Source: Tretioscincus oriximinensis
Taxonomy: Eukaryota > Chordata > Lepidosauria > Squamata > Gymnophthalmidae
Direction of reading: 5' to 3'
Length of the DNA stretch: 64,000 nt
Assembly: GCA_022410635.1 (NCBI GenBank)
Contig: JAJVDF010000463.1
Span: 13,453-77,452 of the forward strand
Shown here: one piece after another, positions 13,101 to 22,020 of the stretch
Numbering within the stretch: position 1 is the stretch's first letter
How the letters are laid out: each line of letters begins with the position of its first letter
The notes under the pieces: model-generated
Seen by the model: the letters and a program-made list of their open reading frames with translations, nothing else
The model's database searches: none
What the model was told of the DNA's origin: nothing
Program-made: the position numbers and the translations under genes

Positions 13101-16100
13101 ACAAGGCATGTAAATCTTGATTCTGCATTTCATACACATTTATCGGCTATCCTTGTACCTCCCCACCCCAGCACCCCAGGAAATGATTTTGATTTCTAAA
13201 GTAATGCTTTGTCTGCAACACATATTTTCAGTCAAGGGCAACTGATGCTTCAATATGAAACTTTTATTGGGAAGCTAGTTCTGTGTTAAATTGAAAGTGC
13301 AAACATATCATTTCAGAACAGTAGCAGGGTATGTTATTCTGATTTTTCATTTTTGCAGAAGTAAAACTGCATTTCCTTTAAAAAGGCGTTTATCTGAGAA
13401 GCTCCCTGCCTTGGAGACTTTGAAATAGGTTGCTTTGTTTTGTCCACTTGGTTTTTATGCTTACCTGATGATAACAAGTATGAAGCATAATGTTTAGATT
13501 ATTTTCTATCATGTGTGGATATCAGCTTGTTTTCCAACTTGTAGGGGCATGAGCCAATATTGCTTAGGACACAGTATCGTTGTCATCCTGCTATCTCCGC
13601 CATTGCCAGGGATCTGTTTTATGATGGAAATCTGTTGAATGGCATTTCTGAAGAGGACAGAACCCCCCTCACAGACTGGCTACCAACTCTCTGTTTCTAT
13701 AACGTTAACGGCTTAGAGCAGGTATGGGCCACTTTAAGAATTACTATTTGTGTGTTGTTTTGCATTAACAAATTTTTAAAAAGTTTTGGATTTGCTATTC
13801 AGAGAGGATAAATCTTGCTATCCCTCTGAAGTTTAAAATTGAGCTCATTAATGTATCTGTAATACTCATCCAACATTAGGCTGACCAGATGACCCCTTTT
13901 GGGTGGGGGTTGAAAACCTGGGTTTGCGGTGCCTCCCATTTTTTGCTGAGGGGAAAATAAAAAAAAACTTTTTTTGAATTTTTTTTTTCCTCAGCAAAAA
14001 TCAGGAGGAACCCCAAAACCAGGTTTTCACCACCACCACCCTCCTCAAAAGGGGTGTTCTGGTCAGCCTACATCCATCTACAAAAATGTTCTTCCATGTA
14101 TGCATAGATACATAGGCGGCAACTTTTGAGGTGCACATAGGCCACTTAGGGAGTCCAGGTAATGATTTCTTATTGGCTGTCTGACACCGTTTGAATTTCG
14201 TGTCAAGAATTGGCTGCTCAGGCGCACAGGAGCAGCTCTGTGGGGACAGCCATGTTGGAGGAGGTCTTTATGAAGGAAAGGAGGCAGAGCTGCCTGAACT
14301 TCTTCTGCACCCATGACAGGCAGCCAAAGTAAGCAAAGTTGTGCCTGACATGGATGAAGGTTAAAGCCGGAAGCAACTGTACCCACCTTCTGGCAGTAGT
14401 TTCGGACTTTTCACTCCATCCATGCACACTTACTTTAGTTGGGCTGGCACAGGTGCAGAACAGTTGCCTCAACCTCCTTTTCTTTAAAAGGACCTCTAGA
14501 AGGACATCTTCCAACTTGCCGCCTCCACAGAGGTGCTCATATTTCTCAAGAACAGCAAACCATAAAATACACCACGAACGACGAGGCATAGCTAAACAGG
14601 GATGGGCGGCATGACTTACCCCCCTAGATACAGGAACACCACCCCACACAGTAAGTATGATAATGGGGTGTTCCTTTCCATGCGCATGAGCAATTTGTGC
14701 TTGGTGTGGAATTCAAATAGCACCAGAGAACAGGTAAAGAATCATTACCTGAAATCCCTAGGGGTCTATGTACACGTTAAAGATGGCGTCTACACACAGC
14801 CACTGGTCTTTTCTATAACTTTTCTAATCTTTTAAGGAGAAAAAGGTTGCTTATCAATATATTAAACGTGTGTGTGTTTAGACAGTGCCAACAAAGTGGC
14901 CGGGAAACCTTTGATTGCAAGTTATGGCTTACCTATGATTCTGGTAGCTTTGGTTCTGAATATATTCTTCTCCTCCCACTTGATGATATTGGAGTGCTAA
15001 TGATTCTTTTCTAGTATATTTATTAGATTGTTTCTCTGCTGTTACTGTGTATTTCTGTTGCTTGGTATATATTTGATAAAGTTATTTTTCAATTATTAAC
15101 TTAAAATAAAATAAAAGTCCAGTTTCCTTTTGAATAGCAAGAGATGCTTTTTAATACAATAAGCACATTAAATCCTTCGACACCTATTTCAGAGATATTG
15201 CAACAGAATACATCACTTGTCTGTTGTAAACCCTTGCCAGTATTGATTGTTTAAATGCATTTATTAGGAAGAAAATACCTCTATGTACAGTTAAATGAAG
15301 GACTGAATTGTGTGGTCTTTTACTTGTTTTTTAGATGGAACGAGACAACAGTTTCTACAATATGGCAGAGGCTTTTTTTACTGTCAAATTAATCCAGTCA
15401 CTTATTGCTAGTGGATTAGAAGGATCAATGATGGGAGTCATAACCCTTTATAAATCACAGATGAGCAAGGTGTGTCAGAAGTTTAAAAGCCTCCCCAGCG
15501 CATCATTTAATGAAACACACGGATGCCTGTCGTTTCATTACTCCTGGAATTGTGAATTGTAACCCTGTTTCATTTTGTCTACAGATTCGTAATTTGCTTG
15601 ATGCCACACATTCGGATATTCCTGAGGTTAAAGCCGTTCAGGTGTCAACTGTTGATGCTTTCCAAGGAGCTGAGAAGGAAGTTATTGTACTGTCTTGTGT
15701 AAGAACAAGGCAGGTTGGTTTCATAGATTCGGAAAGGAGGGTGAACGTGGCACTGACAAGAGGAAAGAGGCATTTGTTAATTGTGGGAAATCTTAACTGC
15801 CTAAGAAAGAACAAGCTATGGGGACATGTTATCCAGCACTGTACAGGTAATTATGTGCCAGAATGTGTTTCCTGCTTTGCTCCCAGTTTGCAACAGCTTG
15901 TAACAAGAAAGCAGCTGTTGCATGATTCTTAATGTACTTATTCAATGGAATCTTTTTTCAAATGAATCCTCTTGGGATGTGGCCTTAAGGTGCATCCAAT
16001 AACTCATTAAGTTAAGTCATCCCATAATATTTACAAGGATTTCCCTCAATTAAAAAAGAAACTCTAGCACCAGGCCCTTGCAAGATTTTAGAAATTAACA

Positions 16101-17034
16101 AGAAACAGCTTTCTAAAAGCTCANGCCACCTACCATTTTCTTGTTAGGCCCTGTGCACACAAAGGCTTAGAATCCAGGATGTAAGATATCCTGGGTATAA
16201 GCCGTCGCGCCCACAGGGCACACCAATCTGGGTTATTGTGAGGTGGCGGCACCGTACTTGTGAGAAGTGCACCGTAGTCATGGCAACCTGAATGGTCCTG
16301 CCGTCATGCTGATGCAGCTCCCATGTGGTGGCTCCCTGATTCGCTGCCAGGAGCGTAATCTCAGGCAATTTCACCCAAGATCTCATCACAGCAAGGACAC
16401 ACACGGCATCTGGGGCGGGTTTTGTGGTGCTCTGCCACAAAATTGGAATATTTTGGTTGTAGCATGAACACGTGTGCTGGATCATGCTCCCATCCAGGCA
16501 TTAACCTCTTGTGTGCACAGGTCCTTAGTCTCGAAAATAGTACAAGGCGCCTTTGCTAGATTTTCTGGATCCATATTTCTTTGAAATCTACCTCTTAGAA
16601 TGCTTTGGATGTCACTTTGTGGTTGTGTCCGTACAATACTGGTCATGAAAATGGAGGTTGGTGTAAAGTGTCATAATTATCAGTGCAAATGGAGATTGTA
16701 GATCTCTGTTTTCAAGCATGGAGACTACATTTTCAGTGATGGACAAAGATTTATTTTAAATGTGTTTTAATAATTTCTATATTTTATCTTTGTTGTTGCC
16801 TGCCCTAGGACCTAATCATTATGTTGAGAGAATAAATAATACAAATTTAGAAAGATTTATGACACTGTGCTATTACTTTTAGGAAGCAAAAACGGACTGC
16901 AACATATTAGCCAAATTGAGCAGGAGATAAATGACATCATTACATCTTTTCTGGAAAAGAAGAAGGAAGAAGAAATAAATATGAAACAGGAGAAATCAAA
17001 AAGCCGTCGATCTTCACAGAAAACAAGTGTATAA
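963..17034 (+). CDS. ZGRF1: ZGRF1 (GRF zinc finger / SF1 helicase), 3' part, spliced
   Basis: Known role of the family: nuclear 5'-3' DNA helicase that promotes homologous recombination and repair of interstrand crosslinks and blocked forks. Seen here: 16 candidate coding exons joined by GT/AG sites with unbroken phase give about 812 residues ending in TAA. In order they hold a GRF-type zinc finger (Cys36, His38, Cys61, Cys69 of the window product), a linker, Walker A GVFGSGKS (about 359-366), SSSTNVAVD, DESSQ (514-518), GDPKQLPPT (540-548), LRTQYRCHP (578-586), STVDAFQGAEKE (696-707) and RRVNVALTRGKRHL (726-739), then a Lys/Glu-rich tail. The helicase core is complete; the N-terminal part of this roughly 2,000-residue protein lies to the left of the window. 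Exon lengths sum to 2,439 nt. The one uncertain exon is at 6267. NEUROG2 lies downstream on the same strand, as in human 4q25, supporting orthology. No frameshift or stop was found in the chosen exons. Confidence 0.95.
1692..1982 (+). mobile_element. Non-autonomous Helitron, copy 1
   Basis: Starts TCCTTATTACTAAAG after a host A and ends with a GCCC...GGGC stem, then CTACTAG before a host T. These are the Helitron rules: 5' TC, 3' hairpin plus CTRR, insertion between A and T, no duplication. The start aligns to the copy at 7653. It lies in a ZGRF1 intron. Confidence 0.65.
2066..2261 (+). mobile_element. hAT-like foldback MITE, copy 1
   Basis: Ends are TAGGTTGACC and GGTCAGCCTA; arms of about 80 bp fold back on each other around an AT-rich hinge. 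It is flanked by a perfect 8-bp duplication, CTTGAGAT (2058-2065 and 2262-2269). The 8-bp target duplication points to the hAT superfamily. No coding capacity. Confidence 0.85.
2520..2707 (+). CDS. ZGRF1: ZGRF1 exon b (second half of GRF zinc finger)
   Basis: Acceptor GCTGTAG, donor AG|GTATGT, phase 0 in and 2 out. It encodes GRLFYACDALKADRCDFFKW, which supplies the two remaining Cys ligands and the aromatic C-x7-C-x-F-F-x-W signature of zf-GRF. A charged segment, KRRHKVVLCD, follows. Confidence 0.93.
2932..3071 (+). CDS. ZGRF1: ZGRF1 exon c
   Basis: A strong acceptor (TTTCTCCTCAG) and a donor at AAAG|GTTGGT give phase 2 in, 1 out. The basic product (RRGFEMQRKHFGKLKRF...) joins the zinc finger to the pre-helicase region. 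The donor is weak, but it is the one that keeps phase with the next exon. Confidence 0.85.
3224..3478 (-). mobile_element. SINE family B, old copy
   Basis: Diverged copy of the tRNA-headed SINE seen at 17271 and 21219. It keeps the tail ACTCAGAGCGGTTTACAG and the body GGTGCTCACCCCTCC on this strand. It lies between ZGRF1 exons c and d. Confidence 0.6.
3582..3728 (+). CDS. ZGRF1: ZGRF1 exon d
   Basis: Acceptor TATTGGCAG, donor AACA|GTAAGT, phase 1 in and 1 out. The encoded segment (DDIWVVSKTLNFEPMDTF...) lies in the linker before the helicase core. The reading is open across the whole exon. Confidence 0.9.
3729..5216 (+). other. ZGRF1 intron, nothing recognised
   Basis: About 1.5 kb of AT-rich sequence without a repeat I can name. 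Given the usual length of the family, a further short exon could be hidden here, but phase does not require one. Confidence 0.4.
5217..5331 (+). CDS. ZGRF1: ZGRF1 exon e
   Basis: A long T-rich tract and acceptor GTCTAG precede the exon; donor AA|GTATGT follows; phase 1 in, 2 out. The product (IVHALLVCNASSELTTLRN...) is a helical-looking linker segment. Confidence 0.88.
5521..5768 (-). mobile_element. SINE family A (tRNA head, shared tail)
   Basis: On the minus strand it runs from a tRNA-like head (B-box-like GGTTCGATTCC) through ACCTTGGACTAGTCACGG to a tail with AAAGCGGTGTATAAAAACC and a TTC tract. The tail matches that of SINE family B. Confidence 0.8.
6267..6341 (+). CDS. ZGRF1: ZGRF1 exon f (tentative, symmetric)
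   Basis: An open frame after ATTGCAG (encoding SETYFATVGTSDFLTTCFGD) fits phase 2 in, and a weak donor AA|GTGCTT at 6342 fits phase 2 out. The length of 75 nt is divisible by 3, and exons e and g also join in frame without it, so it may be a skipped cassette or not an exon. The open frame runs on past the donor up to the mariner MITE. Confidence 0.5.
6418..6495 (+). mobile_element. Mariner/Tc1 MITE, 78 bp
   Basis: TACTGCTCAAAACAATTA and its inverted copy TAATTGTTTTGAGCAGTA form near-complete terminal repeats with TA at each end. It resembles MADE1-type derivatives of mariner. It sits 76 bases after the tentative exon f. Confidence 0.85.
6627..6910 (-). mobile_element. CR1 3' fragment (old)
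   Basis: The minus strand carries the CR1 3' UTR order (stop of the RT end, GGAGCAACAGG-like region, TTCTTATG-like tail), strongly diverged. Intron of ZGRF1. Confidence 0.7.
7386..7633 (+). CDS. ZGRF1: ZGRF1 exon g (region just before Walker A)
   Basis: Acceptor TTTTTCAG, donor CATG|GTAAGT, phase 2 in and 1 out. It encodes LNPEIILNLANQMVQTFHLN and LQPAPITVLHG. This matches the segment of UPF1-like helicases that holds the Q-motif-like region before motif I. Confidence 0.93.
7653..8024 (+). mobile_element. Non-autonomous Helitron, copy 2
   Basis: Begins TCTATATAAGTAAAGTGC after host A at 7652, 19 bases past the exon g donor. It ends with a CCCA...TGGG stem and AATTAACTAG before host T at 8025. 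No transposase or RepHel coding seen. About 372 bp. Confidence 0.75.
8025..8672 (+). other. ZGRF1 intron remainder
   Basis: No named repeat is visible. A GC-richer block at about 8350-8570 may be a further old insertion, but I could not find its ends. Confidence 0.3.
8673..8832 (+). CDS. ZGRF1: ZGRF1 exon h (helicase motif I and Ia)
   Basis: Phase 1 in, 2 out. It encodes Walker A GVFGSGKS, with the catalytic Lys and Ser present, and motif Ia SSSTNVAVDRVL. It is the ATP-binding P-loop exon of the SF1 core. Confidence 0.97.
8833..9465 (+). other. ZGRF1 intron, nothing recognised
   Basis: AT-rich sequence without identifiable repeat or exon. Confidence 0.4.
9466..9543 (+). CDS. ZGRF1: ZGRF1 exon i
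   Basis: Acceptor CTTTCTTGCAG, donor TACAG|GTAACT, phase 2 in and 2 out. It encodes LLDFGFEEFIRVGSIRKIAK, which is typical of UPF1-like helicases after motif Ia. Confidence 0.94.
9945..10268 (+). mobile_element. Foldback DNA element, family H, copy 1
   Basis: Left arm (ACTAGCCAGATGACCC, CATTTGAATTTCCC) recurs inverted in the right arm (GGGAAATTCAAATGAAG, CATCTGGCTGGTAATAA). The arms are diverged, so it is old. The same terminal words occur in the element at 14105. Confidence 0.7.
10623..10770 (+). CDS. ZGRF1: ZGRF1 exon j
   Basis: Phase 2 in, 0 out, donor CAACAG|GTACAG. It encodes a charged helical insert (ENEQLKELLALLNEDLTQRE) and QHKLGTNKALLQQ, which in this family leads into motif II. 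Confidence 0.93.
10818..10975 (+). mobile_element. Tc1/mariner remnant with the same end as the 6418 MITE
   Basis: TACTGCTCAAAACAATTATG begins the element at a TA and continues GGGAACACTTACATAC. The internal part differs from the short MITE and the other end is lost, so it is a longer, truncated relative. The right limit is approximate. Confidence 0.6.
11060..11187 (+). CDS. ZGRF1: ZGRF1 exon k (helicase motif II)
   Basis: Phase 0 in, 2 out. It encodes GATCAACPFPCM and VVLDESSQMTEPASLLPIAR. DESSQ is the Walker B/DExx box, equivalent to DEAxQ in UPF1, with the acidic pair intact. Confidence 0.96.
11188..11587 (+). other. ZGRF1 intron, possible unnamed repeat
   Basis: Mixed-composition sequence, with a GC-richer middle (11390-11480). 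I see no defined ends and no coding homology in the ORF that runs on from exon k. Confidence 0.3.
11588..12282 (+). mobile_element. CR1 LINE 3' end, 5'-truncated
   Basis: Encodes in broken frames PLYKCVVRPHLECCVQF, GKYFFTQRVISL and DSFKTGLDNFMDTKG, the C-terminal CR1 reverse transcriptase. The 3' UTR and a TTATTTTCTTACGTTC tail follow. It lies in the intron between helicase motif II and III exons. Confidence 0.88.
12309..12432 (+). CDS. ZGRF1: ZGRF1 exon l (helicase motif III)
   Basis: Phase 2 in, 0 out, donor TTAATG|GTATGT. It encodes LILVGDPKQLPPTIQGS, motif III of SF1 helicases, followed by GLEQTLFDRL. Confidence 0.97.
12750..13037 (+). mobile_element. SINE family B
   Basis: Degenerate tRNA head with TTTCGAAGCCCTG, body GGTGAGCACCTTCTGC and AAATTGCAACTGACTGC, and tail CCGCTTTGAGTCC then GGTATAAAAACCCAGG. 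Intron of ZGRF1. Confidence 0.82.
13545..13721 (+). CDS. ZGRF1: ZGRF1 exon m (helicase motif IV)
   Basis: Exactly 59 codons, phase 0 on both sides. It encodes LLRTQYRCHPAISAIARDLF, motif IV with its conserved QYR, and LPTLCFYNVNGLEQ. Confidence 0.97.
13877..14070 (+). mobile_element. hAT-like foldback MITE, copy 2
   Basis: Ends TAGGCTGACC and GGTCAGCCTA match copy 1; inverted arms flank an A/T hinge. The flanks CATCCA are similar but shifted, so the duplication is not clean. Confidence 0.82.
14105..14790 (+). mobile_element. DNA element with long inverted ends, family H, copy 2
   Basis: Left end (GTGCACATAGGCC, CCAGGTAATGATTTCTTA, CGTTTGAATTTCG) is repeated inverted at the right (GGAATTCAAATAGC, AATCATTACCTGAAATCC, GTCTATGTACACG). 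Terminal repeats are at least 75 bp, with about 500 bp of non-coding centre. It lies about 35 bp from foldback copy 2. Confidence 0.75.
15335..15469 (+). CDS. ZGRF1: ZGRF1 exon n
   Basis: Exactly 45 codons, phase 0 on both sides, acceptor GTTTTTTAG. It encodes ERDNSFYNMAEAFF and GVITLYKSQMSK, the UPF1-like segment leading to motif V. The preceding intron has grown to about 1.6 kb by transposon insertion. Confidence 0.96.
15585..15846 (+). CDS. ZGRF1: ZGRF1 exon o (helicase motifs V and VI)
   Basis: Phase 0 in, 1 out. It encodes STVDAFQGAEKEVIVLSCVR (motif V) and RRVNVALTRGKRHLLIVGN (motif VI with its arginine finger). These are the most diagnostic SF1B helicase motifs, and both are intact. 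Confidence 0.98.
16147..16524 (+). mobile_element. Non-autonomous DNA transposon, family G
   Basis: Terminal repeats GGCCCTGTGCACACAAAGG and, inverted, CCTCTTGTGTGCACAGGTCC bound 378 bp without coding capacity. A second copy of its left half is at 63328. Probably hAT-related from its GTGCACAC termini, but no clean 8-bp duplication is seen. Confidence 0.75.
16883..17034 (+). CDS. ZGRF1: ZGRF1 terminal coding exon
   Basis: Acceptor ATTACTTTTAG, phase 1 in, ends in TAA. It encodes a charged tail (EQEINDIITSFLEKKKEEE then KSRRSSQKTSV), probably coiled-coil with a basic end that could be a nuclear localisation signal. Confidence 0.93.
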
Positions 17035-17056
17035 GGGAATATTTATTTGTCAATTA

Positions 17057-17062
17057 AATAAA
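17057..17062 (+). promoter_or_regulatory. ZGRF1 polyadenylation signal
   Basis: AATAAA lies 22 bases after the stop codon, followed by a T-rich stretch. This implies a very short 3' UTR unless other signals are used downstream. Confidence 0.75.
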
Positions 17063-17270
17063 ATGATATTTTTTATTACATATTGCCAGTTTTTTTAAGT
17101 TTCAGCCATAGACAGTTACACATCTTAAAAGTAATGAAGACATAAAAGACAGAAAATGTTTTTCCTATTATGTTTTGGTACTAAACCCAAGGTGGGTTAG
17201 GAACAGTAAAGGATTCGGTTTCATATTAAAATGGGGTTGATATCAGTGTGTTTCTCCACTGTAGTAATGC

Positions 17271-17590
17271 AGGCATGAATGGCTCAGTCGGCTAAGTACT
17301 GGTCTTTTATCTGAGAGACCAGGTTTTGAGGTCCTGTGCCGGATATGGAGAGGGGTGAGCACTTTCTACGAGCACCTGCAGCTCTAGAAAAACCAGCTAT
17401 TCAAAAGTAAGAAATGCAAGAAATTGCAACAGACTGCGACTAGATAAATGGGAACCACCACAGTGTGGTGGGGAAGATAGAATGTAAACCTTTGGGCAAA
17501 AAATAACCTTCTATGCCACTTTGAGTCCCTTTGGGTAAGAAAAGCAGGGTATAAAAACCCAGTTCTTCTTCTTCTTCTCCTCCTTCTCAA
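17271..17590 (+). mobile_element. SINE family B, near full length
   Basis: tRNA-like head (TGGCTCAGTCGGCTAAG, B-box GGTTTTGAGGTCC), body, tail CCACTTTGAGTCCC and a TTC tract. Imperfect direct repeats of about 26 bp flank it (17239-17264 and 17601-17626, sharing GATATCA and TGTGTTTC), as expected for retroposition. Confidence 0.88.
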
Positions 17591-17845
17591 TGTGAATAAC
17601 TGATATCACTGTGTTTCATCATTGCAGTTTCACAATTCACGCTTTGCTGTGGAGGGGGTGTAGCATCAGAGTGATTCAAAACTGCAGGAGCGAGGAAAAG
17701 GCTGTAGCACGAAAAGCCTTTGTGATAGCCTTTTTGGGGTAGGTGTGTTATGACTTAATCTATGATCAAGTTACTTCTTTTACAAAATGTTCTTTGAATT
17801 TTTATGAAGTTTTTGTAGGAAGAAAAATAGAATGCGCTATCAACA

Positions 17846-18095
17846 TCACCTATATTAAACTATGTTGCGACAATCAGCCTTCTAACCAATCGGGTTACGA
17901 TGCAGGGACTGTAATCCCGCCCACTGCCTCCAGAGCCAGCTCTAAACCCACAGCCGTGTGAGCCCACACAGTCCAATCAGAGCCCTCACACATCACCCCT
18001 CACTCTGAACCATCTGGAACCTGCTTGTGCACCACCGGGCAGGAGCATCCATGACTTTAACACAAGCCCGCATTTTTGCAGGCTTTTTCAACTAG
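17846..18095 (+). mobile_element. Non-autonomous Helitron, copy 3
   Basis: Begins TCACCTATATTAAAC after host A and ends with a 7-bp stem AGCCCGC/GCAGGCT (18065-18084), then TTTTTCAACTAG before host T. This is the clearest 3' Helitron end in the window. Intergenic, after ZGRF1. Confidence 0.8.
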
Positions 18096-21000
18096 TTTAC
18101 AATATTTCCCTCTTTTACAATAAGCAACATCCTAAGTGAAACCTGAAGAAGACTGTCCATTAGGTGGTGCCATTGTTCTCTCGTCTGCAATGCCAGAACT
18201 TCTAAGCATCTCCCCTTTTTTAAAAAATGAAGAAATAAATTTACATAATCTCACATGAATTCCAGATAATTATTCTGACTGAATCTAAATCTATGCCAAA
18301 AGACATTGAAGGAAACGAAAACGGTTTCGCCGTCCAGCCTTTGCTGTCCATCTGCATTTTTAAAAAGTGAAAGCAAACTTCGCAATTCATATTCTTTTCT
18401 TTTTTTTCTCAAGCCTGGTGCCTTCAGCTCCAGCCATCATTAAAGCCGCTAATAAGCGAAGTGTGGGAGAAGAAGAAATAGCCGAAGCTGAATAGCATCT
18501 TTTAAATTACTGGTGACACCCCTGTTCCAGTCCTCTAAAATCTCAATCAACAACCCATTAGAACTCAACGGGAGTAAAACTAAATCCTCGTTTAAGTGTA
18601 TTTATCCGATTCCTTTTCTCTCTTTCAAATGCTAAATCCATTTCAGCATATGCCCCCTTCTTTCTCTCGCCTTTCTTTGGAGACTGGCAGCCTATACTTC
18701 TCTTGTAAATATGAAAGATTCTAATCATATGACATATCACGTCTCAGTCAGAGCTTGGAATAATGCCTTGAGAATTGGGATCATTGCCTCCAGACAACAG
18801 CTTCATCAGCCGGAAAGTCGGTTTTTTTCTCCTTCCCTTCAACTTTCTCAATCCCTTCTTTGTCTACGAGAAAATGCAGCCAACTCAAGCTACCCTGGCC
18901 ATATGGTTCACTCTGTATTTTCTTAGTTCAATTCTGAATTGTTTCTGTGACTTGCTAAAGGAGGGGTTGTTTTTTCTTCTTCTTTAAAGCATGTATAAAG
19001 ACATAGAAGGGGTTGGCTGTCCTTGGACAGCTTTGCTGAAGGTGTCGAACAATGATTTTGGAATCCCTCCTTTGCTGATGAGTCTTACATTAGACATACA
19101 TTCTTGGAAGTAAGCCATCTTGATTTCCAACATTTCCCATGGATGTTTAATTCCACATGCTGCCTTCTAAGAGAGGAATATTATTTTGACGGAGCACTCA
19201 TCCAGTCTCCTTTCTCCTTGCCCACCTCCCCCCAATTCCCCCATCTCTGGATCTCTGTCTATTCCTCCCGTCTCTCCTCGTGCCCCTCCTTCTTCCCAAA
19301 GGCTCTTTCAACAAATCATTAAATTCTACAGAGGTGGCCAAGGCAGGCCTGCTATTCATGCATTTGGAGAAAGAAAAGAGTCCTTGAAGTTTAGAAGATG
19401 CCCAAGGAAAACTTCTTGAATGACATCAAAAGAATAGGTTTCCATAGCTGTTGGAGCACGAGAGCCGTGTAAGCTACACAAAAGCGGGTTGGGGCAATGG
19501 GACTGTCCCACTGCTCTATCCCAGCACAATTGGGTCACTGAAATAGGGAATTAATTACCATTGGAGAGTGGGCAGCCCATTCACCACTGCCTGAGTTTTA
19601 TTAAACGCCAATATAAATAACAAAACAACCCTTGTGGCTGCACTATTCCTACACGCCAAAGGAAGGATTAGCTCAAGGATTAACATCTTAAAGTCTATGA
19701 GACTTTCTGACTCAAGGCTCGGAGCTAGTAATCGTATTTGTCTCCTGGTTCAGCGATTAGTGCTCTGTCGGCCGCACCTTCGCTCGCCGGCTCAGTGTCC
19801 CTTTTTACAGGCCTGGCTCTGGGCTCCTCACAATTGGCTGTTCTTTTGGCCACATCTATTGACCGAAAGGAGAAGAAGAAACCCCTACAACTTAGTCATG
19901 CAGTCTTCATCTTTCTGGGAAAGGAAGGGGGGAAACCTCTAGGTTCCTCAGGATGGGTGCAGTGGGAGAAAAGTGGCAGGGAGGGACTGGAATGGGGGGT
20001 AGGAATCACATTAGAGGGCCTGCACCTGCCATGCAAATTGGGAAGCAAACAATCAGAGAACCACAGCATTGGAGGAAGGATTCCTTCTGAGCAAGGATGC
20101 CTCCATGCTACGTGGGTATAGGCATCTCCTGGTGAGACCCCCAAAGGCCACCATCTGTTAAGCTGTTTCTCCTTCTAAAAAATGAAAAGGAAATTGCTCT
20201 TCCCTTTGGGGCTTCGTTCAAGCGCTTCACATTTCTTGGCTATACATCTCTGTAATACTTTCCCTAATTTTGATAACCTGGCCTCAGGAAAGAACAAAAG
20301 ACCATTACAAAGTGCACCGTGACTGGTTTGAGCTTGGAATTAGAAAGGTGATCAGGATATTTTTCAAGCAAAGAAGGCCAGAAGCAAACACTCTGAGTTG
20401 CTTCTAAAAGAGGATTGTCACTCTGAAGTTGAACTGAAATGATTTTATTACAATTTTAGCAGAAGACGCCTGTAGCCAGTATGTGATGCAATGGGCGGCA
20501 GTGTGAGGGTGCTCCAGCCAGTGCAAGCACCCGGCGGCTCACAGTGGGGCTACGTGGGGTTTTGGCAAATTGGGGCCAGGTGGCATAGGGCTCTGGTGTT
20601 TTGGAACAGGTGGCAGCAGCCTGTGGCCGTGCAGACCACTTCGATGTTGACGCCGCCATTTTGGAGTTGGCTTTTCTGGTGGGTATTCGTCTCCATTGGA
20701 GGTGATGGACACTGAGTGTGTCTACTCACCTCAATTAGAAGGCCGATCACCATGACAGGTTTTCATAATAAGAATTCCAAGGTCGTGACTTAAAGTGAAA
20801 CTTCTGGAAGTTGGCACACATGTATGTAACTGTGTAGAGTGATATTCAAAGTAGGTGCAAGAAAGGATGCAGATGCAATCATCATCATATGCAGATCTAG
20901 CAAATCCTTCTGTGCAATCTACAGGTATTTAAATAGGAGGTATTGTGTATGCAGAAATATCTTTTATGAGCCTCCACATAAGAGGTGTATCCACTATGAA

Positions 21001-21170
21001 ATAGATACAGGGACAATGTATTCCTACTTTTAAAATGTTTTGGTAATTGCTTATACAGTATTTCTTCAATATAATTTCTCCTCGACAAAGTGCTGTGCAA
21101 CAGATTAAACCTCCCAAGATACAGACTTATCAAGGCCATCCATAACTGAGCAATTATTTATCCTATTTCT
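18096..21170. other. Intergenic, mostly single-copy-looking
   Basis: About 3 kb with no repeat I can name. The part at 18,100-19,620 includes GGAATTAATTACC and a run of TTTATTAAACGCC and could hold regulatory elements. A GC-richer block at 20,470-20,760 may be an old insertion. Confidence 0.35.
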
Positions 21171-21174
21171 CTTA

Positions 21175-21745
21175 AGAACATAAGAACAGCCATACTGAAT
21201 CGAGCCAGAGCTCATCTAGGCCCGGATAGCTCAGTTACTAACGAATCCGTCTCTCAGCTGAGAGATCGTGTTTCGAAGTCCTGTGTGGGACGTGGGGAGG
21301 GGTGAGCACCTTCCACTAGCCTGTAGCTCTAGCCAACCCAGCTATTCGAAAGCATGAATTGCAAGAAATTGCAACAACTGCAAGTAGATACATGGGAACC
21401 ACCAGAGCTTTGTGGGGAAGATAGAAGGTAAGCCTTCGAGCAAAATACCCTTGTAAGCCGCTTTGAGTCCCTTTGAAAGATGAGGAAAGCAGGGTATAAG
21501 AACCCAGTTCTTCTTTTTCTTCTTCTTCTAGGCCAGCATTCTGTCTCACACAGAGGCCCACCAGATGCACCTGGGCAGTCCAAACAGAGGAAAGCAAAAT
21601 ATGCACCTGTTCATGACTCCCTGCAAACGGCATTTCAGGAGTCCTGCCTGTTGCTCCATCCCGGAGGCAACATCCAGACACCCATCCTACTACCTATGCT
21701 TGGTGTCCATAAACCTGTCTAGTCCTGTCTTGAAGCTATAATGTT
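21175..21745 (-). mobile_element. CR1 3' end split by a SINE B
   Basis: The CR1 tail (TAAGAACATAAGAACAGCC) at 21175-21219 continues at 21527 with GCCAGCATTCTGTCTCACAC and the rest of the 3' UTR. The SINE between is the younger insertion. Confidence 0.85.
21219..21526 (+). mobile_element. SINE family B inserted in CR1
   Basis: Head CCCGGATAGCTCAGTTACTA resembles a tRNA-Lys-type 5' half; GTTTCGAAGTCC is the B box; the tail has GTATAAGAACCC and TTCTTC. TCTAGG repeats at both edges. The head also fits a tRNA, but no acceptor stem closes after it. Confidence 0.88.
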
Positions 21746-22020
21746 CATTTGGAGCCATCCTGTTCACAAAGTCCATTTATATTTTGGACTTTATTGATCT
21801 TTATTTCATGTCTAAGGAAATAATTTTCTTCCTTAGGCTGACTGATGTTCTACTACCAGATGTTCTTATGGTATACTCCAGTATGCATTAGCTTTTGGTT
21901 TCTATCAGTGACCCAGTTAATCTGATGCAGCTGGGTATTGGTGCAGCCACTCTTAACATAGGAGTCTCAATGATACCCTACATATCTTAGATCCCTTTGC
22001 ATTATGTTCTTCCAGGGAGG

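Noticed and set aside
21221..21292. Possible tRNA-Lys gene
   Set aside because: A and B boxes are present but the acceptor stem does not close and the sequence continues as SINE B, seen several more times.
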